Origin: Cytophagaceae bacterium
GTDB lineage: Bacteria > Bacteroidota > Bacteroidia > Cytophagales > Spirosomataceae
Direction of reading: 5' to 3'
Length of the DNA: 43,968 bases
Assembly: GCA_947450865.1 (NCBI GenBank)
Contig: CANFWR010000005.1
Coordinates: 1 to 43,968, forward strand
Shown: piece by piece, positions 32,564 through 42,086 of the stretch
Position numbering within the stretch: position 1 is the stretch's first letter
Layout: each line of letters begins with the position of its first letter
Position numbers and translations under genes: made by a program
The notes under the pieces: generated by a model
What the model was told of the DNA's origin: nothing
What the model saw: the letters and a program-made list of their open reading frames with translations, nothing else
Database searches by the model: none

Positions 32564-33373
32564 ATGGCACAATTAAGCTACAACGACTTGCTTGACGCAG
32601 GCGTTCACTTCGGTCACTTGACTCGTAAGTGGGATCCTAAAATGGCTCCATACATCTTTATGGAGAAAAATGGTATCCACATCATTGATCTAAATAAAAC
32701 TATCTCTTCTTTAGAAGAAGCTTCAGCAGCTCTTCGTTCGATTGTACGTTCTGGCCGTAAGGTAATGTTCGTTGCAACTAAGAAACAAGCACAAGAAATT
32801 GTGACTACAGAAGCAGATAAATTAAAAATGCCATACGTAACTGACCGTTGGTTAGGTGGTATGTTGACTAACTTCGCGACAGTACGTAAGTCTATCAAGA
32901 AGATGTCTAGCATTGATAAAATGTTAAAAGACGAAGTTATCGTGAAGACAATCGCTAAGCGTGAGCGTTTAATGTTAACTCGTGAAGAAGAAAAATTAAA
33001 GCGTGTTTTAGGTGGTATCACTGACTTAACTCGTCTTCCAGCGGCCTTGTTCGTAGTAGACGTTAAGCGTGAGCACATTGCGGTTTCTGAAGCTAAGAAA
33101 TTAGGTATCCCAGTTTTCGCTATGTGTGATACGAACTCTAACCCAGATTTAGTTGACTATCCTATCCCAGCTAATGATGATGCGTACAAGTCTATCTCTA
33201 TCATCATCACAGCTATTTCTAAAGCGATCGAAGAAGGTTTAGCAGAAAGAAAGCAAGATAAGGATGATGCTCGTGAGGCGGAAGAAGTAGAAGCGAAAAA
33301 AGCAGCGGACGACGATTCACAAGAGGCAGCTAAGGTAGCGGCTAAATACGAAAAAGAAGCAGAACAAGAATAA
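32564..33373 (+). CDS. rpsB: 30S ribosomal protein uS2
   Basis: The 269 residues open with [20 protein letters not shown] and contain the [10 protein letters not shown] signature (about 96-105). The last ~40 residues are a charged extension ([20 protein letters not shown]) beyond the usual S2 fold. It is followed by tsf after 11 bases in the conserved rpsB-tsf pair. Confidence 0.96.
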   Translation: MAQLSYNDLLDAGVHFGHLTRKWDPKMAPYIFMEKNGIHIIDLNKTISSLEEASAALRSIVRSGRKVMFVATKKQAQEIVTTEADKLKMPYVTDRWLGGMLTNFATVRKSIKKMSSIDKMLKDEVIVKTIAKRERLMLTREEEKLKRVLGGITDLTRLPAALFVVDVKREHIAVSEAKKLGIPVFAMCDTNSNPDLVDYPIPANDDAYKSISIIITAISKAIEEGLAERKQDKDDAREAEEVEAKKAADDDSQEAAKVAAKYEKEAEQE

Positions 33374-33384
33374 ATATTCATAAC

Positions 33385-34218
33385 ATGTCAATTACAGCAG
33401 CAGACGTTAATAAGTTACGCCAAATGACAGGCGCAGGAATGATGGATTGCAAGAAAGCTTTGACTGAAGCCAATGGTGACTTCGAAGCAGCAGTAGATAT
33501 CCTTCGTAAAGCAGGTCAAAAAGTAGCAGCGAAACGTGCGGACAATGAAACAAATGAAGGTGTCGTTTTAGTGGCTCTTAATGCGGATCATTCAAATGGT
33601 AAATTAATTGCTTTAGCTTGTGAAACTGAACCAGTTTCTAAAGTGGCAGACTTCAATAACTTAGCAAAAACAATCATTGACAAAGCAGCAGCGTCTCACG
33701 CTCCTTCAGCGCATGATTTATTAGCTGAGCCGTTAGCAGATGGACGTTCGGTAGAAGGTCACATCATCGACTTAACTGGTAAAATTGGAGAGAAAATCAC
33801 GTTAGCAGCCTACGAAAACGTAACAGCTGAGAAAGTGGTTTCTTATATTCACTCTAACAACAAAATCGGTGTTTTAGTAGCATTCGAAAACGTTCAAGGA
33901 GTAGATGTATCAGAAGTAGGAAAAGATATCGCGATGCAAATCACGGCTATGAAACCTGTCGCTTTAGACAAGGATGGCGTAGATGCTGAAACGATTGAAA
34001 GAGAAATCGAAATCGGAAAAGATCAAGCACGTCAAGAAGGTAAGCCTGAGGCGATGTTAGAGAAAATTGCGGTAGGTAAATTAGAGAAGTTCTACAAAGA
34101 ATCTACTTTATTGAACCAACAATTCGTAAAAGACTCATCGATCACGATTCGTCAACTATTAGAGCAAACGCAAAAAGGTTTAACGATTTCTTCGTTCAAA
34201 CGTATTGCTTTGGTTTAA
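33385..34218 (+). CDS. tsf: Elongation factor Ts
   Basis: EF-Ts recycles EF-Tu-GDP. The 277 residues have an N-terminal UBA-like domain with LRQMTGAGMMDCKKALTEA (in part: TGAGMMDCKKAL, about 15-26), the TDF-loop equivalent in EPVSKVADF and the two core subdomains. It is complete at normal length. A terminator follows at 34238-34270. Confidence 0.96.
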   Translation: MSITAADVNKLRQMTGAGMMDCKKALTEANGDFEAAVDILRKAGQKVAAKRADNETNEGVVLVALNADHSNGKLIALACETEPVSKVADFNNLAKTIIDKAAASHAPSAHDLLAEPLADGRSVEGHIIDLTGKIGEKITLAAYENVTAEKVVSYIHSNNKIGVLVAFENVQGVDVSEVGKDIAMQITAMKPVALDKDGVDAETIEREIEIGKDQARQEGKPEAMLEKIAVGKLEKFYKESTLLNQQFVKDSSITIRQLLEQTQKGLTISSFKRIALV

Positions 34219-34237
34219 TTCCACTCGAATGCATAGG

Positions 34238-34270
34238 AAAGACCCACCCGAAACGGTGGGTCTTTTTTTT
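34238..34270 (+). terminator. Terminator after tsf
   Basis: AAAGACCCACC (34238-34248) pairs with GGTGGGTCTTT (34255-34265), loop CGAAAC, then a T-run. It separates rpsB-tsf from the murD cluster. Confidence 0.85.
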
Positions 34271-34331
34271 GTCATTAAAATTAGTGCCTGATGCTCATTT
34301 TGAGTTGATAGAATGCGGGACATTTTCTAAC

Positions 34332-34362
34332 TTGTAACTCAATTCAATTTCGGATAATTTCA
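34332..34362 (+). promoter_or_regulatory. Candidate murD promoter
   Basis: TTG at 34332-34334, 20 bp spacer, TAATTTCA at 34355-34362 (the last two bases differ from consensus). The ATG at 34371 is only 8 bases downstream, so the leader would be minimal. Confidence 0.5.
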
Positions 34363-34370
34363 AGTCAAGC

Positions 34371-35696
34371 ATGGCGTTAATCAGCATCTTAGGTGGAGGA
34401 GAAAGTGGCGTAGGAGCCGCACTATTGGCTAAATCAAAAGGTTTTGCCGTGTTTTTATCTGATGCCGGTGTATTAAAAGAAAACTACCAACAAACCTTAC
34501 GTGAAAACGAGATTGAATTTGAGACGGGAGGCCATAGTATTGAGCGTATATTAGGCTCTACTGAGATCATCATTAGCCCAGGAATTCCAGAAAAAACTGA
34601 CATCGTAAAAGCCATCAAGGCCAAAGGAATTTCCCTGGTATCCGAAATTGAATTTGCCGCTCGTTATACGAAAGCGAAAATCGTGGCCATTACGGGATCG
34701 AATGGAAAAACGACTACTACCCTACTGACGTATCATTTCTTGAAATCAGCGGGTCTTAAAGTGGGCTTGGCGGGGAATATAGGCCAAAGCTTTGCTAAGC
34801 AGGTCATGGAAGATCAACATGACATCTATGTCTTGGAGATTTCCAGTTTTCAATTAGACCGTTGCTTTCAGTTCAAACCCGATGTGGCCGTATTATTGAA
34901 CATTACGCCAGATCACCTGGATCGCTACGAATACAAATTTGAGAATTACATCGCATCTAAGTTTCGCATTTTCCAAAATGCGGATGCTTCAACGAGCTGT
35001 GTCTTTTGGGCAGATGATGAAGTGGTAAAGGCTAACTTAACTAAAATCGCATCCAGCGCCCATTTAAAAACGGTTAGTTTCAACACAAAAGCAGCTGCGC
35101 ACATTACGTCTGACTCCATAGAATTCGATGGGGCAACGCTAACTTTAGCAGACGCGCCACTCAAGGGCCCGCATAATGCCATCAATTTGGCAGTCGCTTT
35201 GTTAGCAGCACACGAGGCAGGGGTATCATTCGAGCAAATGCTGAAGTCCTTACCCTTCTTTGAAAATGCCCCTCATCGCTTAGAACCTTGTGGTGCATGG
35301 AATGGAGTGGAATTTATAAATGATTCGAAAGCGACGAATGTCGATGCTGTATATTACGCCTTAAACAGTTACAAGCAACCCCTCATCCTACTGATGGGCG
35401 GAGTGGATAAAGGGAATGAATACGAAGTTTTAGATCCCTTAGTGAAGGAAAAAGTGAAGGGATTGATTTGCCTAGGGACTGATAATTCAAAACTAGAACA
35501 ACATTTCGGACAACTGATACCTCAGCTTTTCGCGACGGATTCTTTAGAGGATGCGGTGAAAAAGGCGAAAGAGTGGGCAATTCCGGGGGATGTCGTTTTA
35601 CTTTCACCCGCTTGTGCCAGCTTTGATTTATTTAAGAATTACGAAGATCGAGGAGATCAATTTAAAGCAACTGTTAAACGTTTGATCCATGGATAG
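34371..35696 (+). CDS. murD: UDP-N-acetylmuramoylalanine--D-glutamate ligase
   Basis: MurD adds D-glutamate to UDP-MurNAc-L-Ala. The 441 residues include the ATP P-loop GSNGKTTTT (about 109-117), the LNITPDHLDRY motif (about 177-187) and HRLEP with INDSKATN in the C-terminal ligase domain (ending at the MGGVDKG loop). It overlaps ftsW by 8 bases, indicating coupling. Confidence 0.97.
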   Translation: MALISILGGGESGVGAALLAKSKGFAVFLSDAGVLKENYQQTLRENEIEFETGGHSIERILGSTEIIISPGIPEKTDIVKAIKAKGISLVSEIEFAARYTKAKIVAITGSNGKTTTTLLTYHFLKSAGLKVGLAGNIGQSFAKQVMEDQHDIYVLEISSFQLDRCFQFKPDVAVLLNITPDHLDRYEYKFENYIASKFRIFQNADASTSCVFWADDEVVKANLTKIASSAHLKTVSFNTKAAAHITSDSIEFDGATLTLADAPLKGPHNAINLAVALLAAHEAGVSFEQMLKSLPFFENAPHRLEPCGAWNGVEFINDSKATNVDAVYYALNSYKQPLILLMGGVDKGNEYEVLDPLVKEKVKGLICLGTDNSKLEQHFGQLIPQLFATDSLEDAVKKAKEWAIPGDVVLLSPACASFDLFKNYEDRGDQFKATVKRLIHG

Positions 35697-36864
35697 TAAA
35701 ATCAGAAGCTTCTTTCAAGAACACCTGAAAGGGGATTACAAGATTTGGTTGATCGTGTTTATTTTAAACGCGTTCGGATTATTGATTCAGTTCTCTGCGA
35801 AAGCAAAGCTGACGATGGATGGGCCATTTGAGCCACTTTCAAGCTTTATCAAAACCTTAGTTATTTTAGGTATTTCGTTTTATTTGATGTCCTATTTTTC
35901 CAAATCCAATTACAGCCGCGTGGCTAAATTTAGTGATTTGGCCCTGTTTTTATCCTGGGGATTAGTGATGGTGGCCTATGTTTTTGGGGCAACTAAAGGG
36001 GGTGCGAACCGCTGGGTACAATTAGGCCCTATCTCCTTTATGCCTTCGGATATGGTAAAATTATGCCTCATTACGAGTTTAGCAAAGGATTTCTCCTCTA
36101 AACAGGCTGATCCTGAGTCCTATAACACGGTGATGTTTATTCGGATGTTATTCAAGATCGGAATCTCTTGTTTCTTAATTATGTTATCGAACTTCTCTAC
36201 GAGTGTCTTGATCTTTTTGACGAGTATTATCTTGATGTTTTTTGGTCGAGTTCCAGCGAAACAGATTTTTATGATTGTAACGGCCGTTGCCGTCTTAGCC
36301 GTGAGCGTAGTGTCATTAGGGATTGGCCAAAGAGCTCAAACGGTTAAAACACGTATCGAGAATTATGTTCAACGGATTGGCAAAAATGAAACGAAAGTAA
36401 ACAAGGCGAAAAATGAGGATTACCAAATTACGCGAAGCCTCTATGCCATCGCCACTGGAGCCATTCACCCAAAAGGACCAGGAAAAAGTCAACAACGGTA
36501 TATCCTTTCTCAAGCGGAATCCGATTTCGTTTATGCAATCATTATTGAAGAATATGGTCTGGTAGGTGGACTAGCCATACCGCTTCTATTTCTCATTTTC
36601 ATGTACCGTGGGGCAAAAGCGATACAGTACAGTACGAAACCTTTTGGTGGATTATTATCAGCCGGTTTAACTTTCTCCATCGTCTTCCAGGCTTTCATTA
36701 ATATGCTTGTGGCAGTGGATGCAGGTCCAGTTACTGGGCAACCCATGCCTATGATATCTGCCGGTGGTACTTCATTAATTTTTACCGCCATAAGTATTGG
36801 ATTAATTCTAGCGGTCAGCAGAGATAAATTCCCTGATCAAACCGTTCAACCTACCGTAGCCTAA
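35689..36864 (+). CDS. ftsW: Peptidoglycan glycosyltransferase FtsW (SEDS family)
   Basis: FtsW polymerises septal glycan with its partner PBP. The 391 residues form about ten membrane helices; KGGANRWVQLGPISFMPSDMVK (in part: GANRWVQLG, about 105-113) and the late SEDS motif TGQPMPMISAGGTSL (about 348-362) are present. The partner PBP (ftsI) is not in the window. It overlaps murG by one base. Confidence 0.95.
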   Translation: MDSKIRSFFQEHLKGDYKIWLIVFILNAFGLLIQFSAKAKLTMDGPFEPLSSFIKTLVILGISFYLMSYFSKSNYSRVAKFSDLALFLSWGLVMVAYVFGATKGGANRWVQLGPISFMPSDMVKLCLITSLAKDFSSKQADPESYNTVMFIRMLFKIGISCFLIMLSNFSTSVLIFLTSIILMFFGRVPAKQIFMIVTAVAVLAVSVVSLGIGQRAQTVKTRIENYVQRIGKNETKVNKAKNEDYQITRSLYAIATGAIHPKGPGKSQQRYILSQAESDFVYAIIIEEYGLVGGLAIPLLFLIFMYRGAKAIQYSTKPFGGLLSAGLTFSIVFQAFINMLVAVDAGPVTGQPMPMISAGGTSLIFTAISIGLILAVSRDKFPDQTVQPTVA

Positions 36865-37946
36865 TGTCGATTAAACGCGTTATTATTTCTGGAGGAGGAA
36901 CGGGTGGACATATTTATCCGGCTATTTCCATTGCGAATGCCATGAAGGAAATCGATCCTGCTTTGGAATTTTTATTTGTAGGGGCTGAAGGCAAAATGGA
37001 AATGGAGAAAGTCCCTAAAGCGGGCTTTGAAATCATTGGACTTCCCATAGTGGGCATTCAAAGAACCCAGGTTTGGAAGAATGTATTTTTTCCGTTCAAA
37101 TTGATCAAGAGTCTTTGGCAATCTGTTCAAATTATCCAAAACTTTAAGCCCGATGTGGCGGTAGGTGTAGGTGGCTATGCATCAGGGCCGCTTTTATTAG
37201 CGGCGCGATTCTTAGGCATTCCCTATTATATTCAAGAACAAAATTCCTTCGCTGGAATTACGAATAAAGCCTTGGCCGCTAAGGCGGAGCATATTTTTGT
37301 GGCGTATCCTGGAATGGAAAAGTTCTTCCCCGCTGAAAAAATCACGCTGAGTGGCAATCCTGTCAGGAAAGACTTAATCGATGCGGCGGGCAAGAAAGCA
37401 AAGGCCGCAGCAAATTTCCATTTAGACCCCGCTTTAAAAACGATTTTGATCATTGGTGGAAGCCAAGGGGCACGCAGCATTAACCAGGGAATCCTAGCCG
37501 GATTAGATCGATTAACAGAAGCGGGTGTGCAGGTGATTTGGCAGACTGGCATTGCTTTTGAAGCTACGGCTAAGCAAGCGGCGGCTGGAAATTCGAGCAC
37601 CTATGTTTCTGCCTTCATTTATGAAATGGATTTAGCGTATGCCATGGCAGATTTAGTGATTTCAAGAGCCGGTGCCTCATCCGTTTCCGAAATTTGCTTG
37701 ATCGGTAAAGCAAGTATTTTAGTCCCACTTCCAAGCGCCGCAGAAGATCACCAAACAGAGAATGCGAAAAGCTTGGTTTCCCAAAACGCCGCCATTCTTG
37801 TTCGTGACTCAGACGTGAAAGAAAAATTAATCACAGAAGCATTAGCCGCGCTACAAACTGATTTAAGTACCCTCGAAAAAAATAGCCTTCGTTTAGCAAA
37901 GCCAAACGCAGCTCATGAAATAGCCCAATCCATTTTAAGCCGATGA
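36864..37946 (+). CDS. murG: UDP-GlcNAc transferase MurG (lipid II synthesis)
   Basis: MurG adds GlcNAc to lipid I on the inner membrane face. The 360 residues have the first glycine-rich loop SGGGTGGHIYPA (about 9-20), the second GGSQGARSIN (about 199-208) and the nucleotide-binding RAGASSVSE (about 269-277). It overlaps murC by 4 bases (ATGA). Confidence 0.97.
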   Translation: MSIKRVIISGGGTGGHIYPAISIANAMKEIDPALEFLFVGAEGKMEMEKVPKAGFEIIGLPIVGIQRTQVWKNVFFPFKLIKSLWQSVQIIQNFKPDVAVGVGGYASGPLLLAARFLGIPYYIQEQNSFAGITNKALAAKAEHIFVAYPGMEKFFPAEKITLSGNPVRKDLIDAAGKKAKAAANFHLDPALKTILIIGGSQGARSINQGILAGLDRLTEAGVQVIWQTGIAFEATAKQAAAGNSSTYVSAFIYEMDLAYAMADLVISRAGASSVSEICLIGKASILVPLPSAAEDHQTENAKSLVSQNAAILVRDSDVKEKLITEALAALQTDLSTLEKNSLRLAKPNAAHEIAQSILSR

Positions 37947-39319
37947 AAAAAGAATTAAGCCTGAGCGATTTGAAACAAGTCTATTTTTTAGGAATAGGTG
38001 GCATCGGCATGTCGGCCATCGCGCGCTGGTTCTTGCATAACGGCTTTCCGGTGGCGGGTTACGATAAAACAGAGAGTCCGTTGACAAAGAAATTAGCGGA
38101 GGAGGGAATGGTGATTCACTATGAGGATTCCATCGACTTAATTCCTGCGGCTTGCCTTTCAGACGTGGAACACAGCTTATTCATCTATACGCCAGCTATC
38201 CCGAAAGATCACATAGAAATGAACTATTTGCTTTCAAAAGGGATTCGACTTTATAAGCGTTCGGAAATTTTGGGCTGGATTACCCAACAAATCCCTACCC
38301 TAGCCGTGGCGGGAACCCATGGAAAAACGACAACTTCATCGCTTTTAACCCATCTACTCATCAGTGCTAAGAAGAATGTGACCGCCTTTTTAGGAGGTAT
38401 AACCGTAAATTACGGCACTAATTTCATCCCAAACCATTCGAAAGAAAACATCGTTTGTGTGGTGGAAGCAGATGAATATGATCGTTCTTTCTTAACCCTA
38501 CACCCACAAGCTGCGGTAGTGACCTCCACTGACGCAGATCACTTAGATATTTATGGCGATGGGGATTCTGTATTAGAGAGTTTTCAATTGTTTGTGAACC
38601 AAATCAAAGCCGGCGGTTTCTTCATCCAGAAAAATGGATTGAGTCTACAATCTGTCTTGGGTGGTTCGACTTTTGGAATTGATTCCGGAGATTTCAAGGC
38701 ACATAACATTCGAATCGAAGATCACCGAATGATTTTTGACATGAGCTTTCCAGGTGGCGAAGTACTTGACATACCGATGCGCATTCCTGGATTCCACAAC
38801 ATCGAAAATGCGCTAGCGGCAGCTGCTTTAGCGATGCAGGTAGGTGTGACCGGTGAAGAGATCAAAATAGGAATTGCTTCGTTCTTAGGTGTTAAACGCC
38901 GTTTCGAATACCACGTGGAATCGGATGAGCACGTGATGATCGATGATTATGCACACCACCCCACTGAAATTGCGGCTTGCCTAAACTCGGTGAAAGCACT
39001 TTACCCAGGCGAGAAAATTACGGCCGTTTTCCAGCCACATTTATTCTCTAGAACAAGGGACTTTATTGATGATTTTGCCAAAAGCCTTGCCATCGCCGAC
39101 GAACTCTATTTATTAGACATTTATCCAGCACGCGAATTGCCTATGGAAGGTGTCACCTCAGATTGGTTATTAAGCAAGATCGATTTAAAAAACAAACAGG
39201 TCATCTCGAAAGCGGACCTATTACAAGTGATTGACGAGAAAAAACCGAAACTTTTAGTGACGATGGGGGCAGGAGATATCGATCTTCTTTTGAATGATTT
39301 AAAATTGAGCTTATCTTAG
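37943..39319 (+). CDS. murC: UDP-N-acetylmuramate--L-alanine ligase
   Basis: MurC adds the first L-alanine. The 458 residues have the Rossmann GIGGIGMSAIA (about 15-25), the P-loop AGTHGKTTT (about 123-131), the YDDYAHHPTEI-type IDDYAHHPTE (about 331-340) and FQPHLFSRTR. Full length with normal end. Confidence 0.97.
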   Translation: MKKELSLSDLKQVYFLGIGGIGMSAIARWFLHNGFPVAGYDKTESPLTKKLAEEGMVIHYEDSIDLIPAACLSDVEHSLFIYTPAIPKDHIEMNYLLSKGIRLYKRSEILGWITQQIPTLAVAGTHGKTTTSSLLTHLLISAKKNVTAFLGGITVNYGTNFIPNHSKENIVCVVEADEYDRSFLTLHPQAAVVTSTDADHLDIYGDGDSVLESFQLFVNQIKAGGFFIQKNGLSLQSVLGGSTFGIDSGDFKAHNIRIEDHRMIFDMSFPGGEVLDIPMRIPGFHNIENALAAAALAMQVGVTGEEIKIGIASFLGVKRRFEYHVESDEHVMIDDYAHHPTEIAACLNSVKALYPGEKITAVFQPHLFSRTRDFIDDFAKSLAIADELYLLDIYPARELPMEGVTSDWLLSKIDLKNKQVISKADLLQVIDEKKPKLLVTMGAGDIDLLLNDLKLSLS

Positions 39320-39333
39320 TATAATTTTTCAAA

Positions 39334-40107
39334 ATGAAGGCAAACGCGACGTTAATCAAGCAAGTAATCGGGATGGTGATTTTATTCACGCTCATCCTAG
39401 CTGCTGTCGTTTTTGCGGAGATTAGCTTTAACGAGGTTGTTTGCAAAGGAGTGGAAGTGAGTCTTGATTCAGAGAATGAAAAGGCCCTGTTGAGCAAGAA
39501 AGACATCAAGCTAATGGTTTCTGAGCAAGGCACTGATTACTTCTTAGACAAACCCATCACACAAATCTCCTTACGTCAAATCGAAGAACGCGTAAAGCGT
39601 ATTCCTTTAGTAAAATCCTGCGAGGCGCACCATGATTTCAGCGGCGTCATTTCTGTATCTGTGAAAGAATACAAACCGATTGCCCGTATCGTACGTTCCA
39701 CGATAGGTACGTCGCCCTTTCCGGATCAGTATATTTCGGAAGATGGTAAGTTCATCGGAACGAGTCCTTTATTTACTCCGCGGATTATTGTCACGGGCGG
39801 ACCCTATTTTGACGGTAAAAGAGACCTGCAAGATAGAAGAGGAAGGACCTTGATTCCCTTCTTTCAATTCATTGAAAATAATGAATTCTGGAAGGCACAA
39901 ATCTCCCAAATCATTGTTGCTAAAGACGGAGGAATCGTGTTAATTCCGACACTAGGAACTACCCGGATTGACTTTGGCCTACCGATGAATATTGAAAACA
40001 AATTCAAGAAATTGTTCATATTCTATCAAAAAGTTATCCCCAATAAAGGCTGGAACAAGTACAGCTGGGTGCAGCTGAAATATAAGAATCAGGTTATTTG
40101 CGAATAA
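39334..40107 (+). CDS. ftsQ: Cell-division protein FtsQ
   Basis: FtsQ is a bitopic divisome scaffold. The 257 residues have one membrane helix (about 10-30), a POTRA-like domain (about 35-105; the PITQISLRQIEERVKRIPLVKSCE segment, in part IEERVKRIPLV) and the FtsQ beta domain (about 105-245). Sequence conservation is low, as is usual; the assignment rests on topology plus position between murC and ftsA. Confidence 0.88.
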   Translation: MKANATLIKQVIGMVILFTLILAAVVFAEISFNEVVCKGVEVSLDSENEKALLSKKDIKLMVSEQGTDYFLDKPITQISLRQIEERVKRIPLVKSCEAHHDFSGVISVSVKEYKPIARIVRSTIGTSPFPDQYISEDGKFIGTSPLFTPRIIVTGGPYFDGKRDLQDRRGRTLIPFFQFIENNEFWKAQISQIIVAKDGGIVLIPTLGTTRIDFGLPMNIENKFKKLFIFYQKVIPNKGWNKYSWVQLKYKNQVICE

Positions 40108-40128
40108 TGGCCAAATGTTTTAATTTAA
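40097..40128 (+). promoter_or_regulatory. Candidate ftsA promoter inside the end of ftsQ
   Basis: TTTG at 40097-40100, 20 bp spacer, TAATTTAA at 40121-40128 (last two bases off consensus). The ftsA ATG is at 40153. The 45-base gap between ftsQ and ftsA, unlike the overlaps upstream, fits extra transcription of ftsA. Confidence 0.4.
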
Positions 40129-40152
40129 TATCCGTTCTACAAAAAAACTATA

Positions 40153-41499
40153 ATGCGTAACGACTTAATTATCGGTTTAGATATTGGTAGCTCTCACGTG
40201 AGAGCAATTGCAGGCAAGCAAAACGACCGAGGCAGATTAGAGATTTTAGCGACAGGCTCATCCGTTAATACAAATAATGTTTTAAACGGAGAGATTGTCA
40301 ATATTAATAAAACGACCGCTGCCATTTCAGAGGCGATGAACCAAATTTCTCACGTCTTGGACGGCAAGAATTCGGAGCATTTCTTCGCATCGAACTTGTC
40401 AGGATCGCATATTAAAGTACAGCCATTTACCCTTTCTAAATTACGTAAAAACGAAAGAGAGGCCGTTTCTAACAATGAGGTGATGAGCCTTTTTGAGGAA
40501 GCGAAACGCACATTCGCAGATAAAAACCCTTGCGTTTTACATACGTTACCTATCGGTTTCAAAGTAGGTAATTTACCAGAAACCTTGGACCCTATCGGCC
40601 AAATCGGTCAAAAAATCCAAGCAGATTTCGTCTTCATTTCGGCGAATCCAAGCAAGAACGATTTGTTAACGCAGTGTTTGAAATCAGCGGAGACGAAGCA
40701 CTTGAAGAAAGGAAACGTTTATTTTAGTTCTTTAGCCACAGCAAGTTCTGTCTTGAATAAAGAAGAAAAGCAAGAAGGAGTAGTGCTAGTAGACCTAGGC
40801 AGCGGAACAACTGAGATTAGCATCTTCCAAAACAACCGTTTAAAGCACGCCACGGTATTAAATTGGGGCGGAGATTTACTAACGGATGATATTCAATCTG
40901 GATTAGAAATATCCCGTGATCACGCGGAGACGTTGAAGGTGCGTTTTGGATCAGCGATTCAAAAAGATATTCCGGTAAGCGAAGTCGTAATGATCCCAGG
41001 GATCGCAGGACGTAAGGCTACGCCGGTTTCTGTGAAGAACTTAGCGATTATCATCGAAGAGCGTTTGAAAGAATTAGCGGCGATTGTCGTGGCTGAAATT
41101 TCGAAACACACAGTTAGTAAGCAATTAAAAGCAGGTTTAGTATTAACCGGTGGTGGGGCACAACTTCCGTATATTGATGAGTTGTTCCAAAAATTCACCG
41201 GCTTAGACGCCCGCATCGGAGATCCGAATGCCACTTCAGCTAATCCAGCCATTGCCACGGAGATAAAAGATCCATCGTATGCCACTGTTATTGGTTTAGT
41301 GCAGGTATATTATGATCAGCAAGAAACGGCTGATGCAGATGAGGCTGCTATGGCGAGTGCTCCAGTAAAAGAAATGGCGAAAGAATCAGGCTATACAGAA
41401 ACGAAGCCATCGAAACCTGCGCCGCGCATAGGCGACTTATTTCGCAAAATGGTGGATGTTGTGATGGGCGACGACGAAGGTGGCGACGCCTCGTATTAA
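40153..41499 (+). CDS. ftsA: Cell-division protein FtsA
   Basis: FtsA tethers FtsZ to the membrane. The 448 residues keep the actin-like phosphate loops: IGLDIGSSHVRAIAGK (about 6-21), VDLGSGTTEIS (about 212-222) and LTGGGAQLP (about 332-340). The end holds a candidate amphipathic targeting helix (PRIGDLFRKMVDVVMGDD) after a variable linker. ftsZ, its usual downstream partner, does not follow: the stop is one base from the convergent gmhA stop. Confidence 0.95.
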   Translation: MRNDLIIGLDIGSSHVRAIAGKQNDRGRLEILATGSSVNTNNVLNGEIVNINKTTAAISEAMNQISHVLDGKNSEHFFASNLSGSHIKVQPFTLSKLRKNEREAVSNNEVMSLFEEAKRTFADKNPCVLHTLPIGFKVGNLPETLDPIGQIGQKIQADFVFISANPSKNDLLTQCLKSAETKHLKKGNVYFSSLATASSVLNKEEKQEGVVLVDLGSGTTEISIFQNNRLKHATVLNWGGDLLTDDIQSGLEISRDHAETLKVRFGSAIQKDIPVSEVVMIPGIAGRKATPVSVKNLAIIIEERLKELAAIVVAEISKHTVSKQLKAGLVLTGGGAQLPYIDELFQKFTGLDARIGDPNATSANPAIATEIKDPSYATVIGLVQVYYDQQETADADEAAMASAPVKEMAKESGYTETKPSKPAPRIGDLFRKMVDVVMGDDEGGDASY

Positions 41500-41500
41500 G

Positions 41501-42073
41501 CTAGAATAATTTCGATTCGATTAATTGAATCAATATGTGGATCACTTTGATGTGGATTTCTTGAATGCGATCTGCGTAACCAAAGTGGTCCACTCTTATT
41601 TCGTGGCAACCATAAGCCGCTAATTGACCGCCATCTTTACCAGTCAAGAGAATCACTTCCATTCCTTTTGCTTGAGCGGCCTTCACTGCCTCTAAAATAT
41701 TTGCTGAGTTTCCAGAAGTAGAAATACCTACCAGTACATCGCCTTTATTTCCTAAGCCCTCGATGAATCGAGAAAAGATGTAATTATACCCAAAGTCATT
41801 GCTCACACAAGAAATGTGTGACGGATCCGAAATCGCCATCGCCGCTAAAGCAGGGCGATTCTCCCGGTAACGACCTGATAATTCCTCTGCAAAATGCATG
41901 GCATCACAATGACTTCCACCATTGCCACAGGATAAAATTTTATTACCCTTTTTCAAGGCATTCACTAAAACATCTGCCGCTTTTTCGATCGATTCGATCT
42001 TGGCCGGATTTGCTAAAAAGTCAGCTAATACCTGCTGAGATTCTTGAAGAGATTGAGTAATAAGCTTATTCAT
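41501..42073 (-). CDS. gmhA: Phosphoheptose isomerase-like SIS protein (GmhA)
   Basis: GmhA isomerises sedoheptulose-7-phosphate to D-glycero-D-manno-heptose-7-phosphate for LPS core heptose. From [10 protein letters not shown] the protein is 190 residues, the E. coli length. Signatures are [24 protein letters not shown] (in part: [17 protein letters not shown], about 47-63), [11 protein letters not shown] (about 114-124) and the metal-site [11 protein letters not shown] end. The frame remains open 40 codons upstream, overlapping the TPM gene and the promoter, and is rejected. Confidence 0.92.
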   Translation of the reverse strand: MNKLITQSLQESQQVLADFLANPAKIESIEKAADVLVNALKKGNKILSCGNGGSHCDAMHFAEELSGRYRENRPALAAMAISDPSHISCVSNDFGYNYIFSRFIEGLGNKGDVLVGISTSGNSANILEAVKAAQAKGMEVILLTGKDGGQLAAYGCHEIRVDHFGYADRIQEIHIKVIHILIQLIESKLF

Positions 42074-42077
42074 AGGA

Positions 42078-42085
42078 CAAAGATA
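42078..42085 (-). promoter_or_regulatory. gmhA promoter -7 box
   Basis: Minus strand TATCTTTG, an exact match, with only 4 bases before the ATG at 42073. The transcript would start at or next to the start codon (leaderless). It fixes the short start. Confidence 0.55.
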
Positions 42086-42086
42086 A

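Noticed and set aside
32614-33078. 154-codon minus-strand frame opposite rpsB
   Set aside because: Antisense shadow produced by the codon bias of rpsB.
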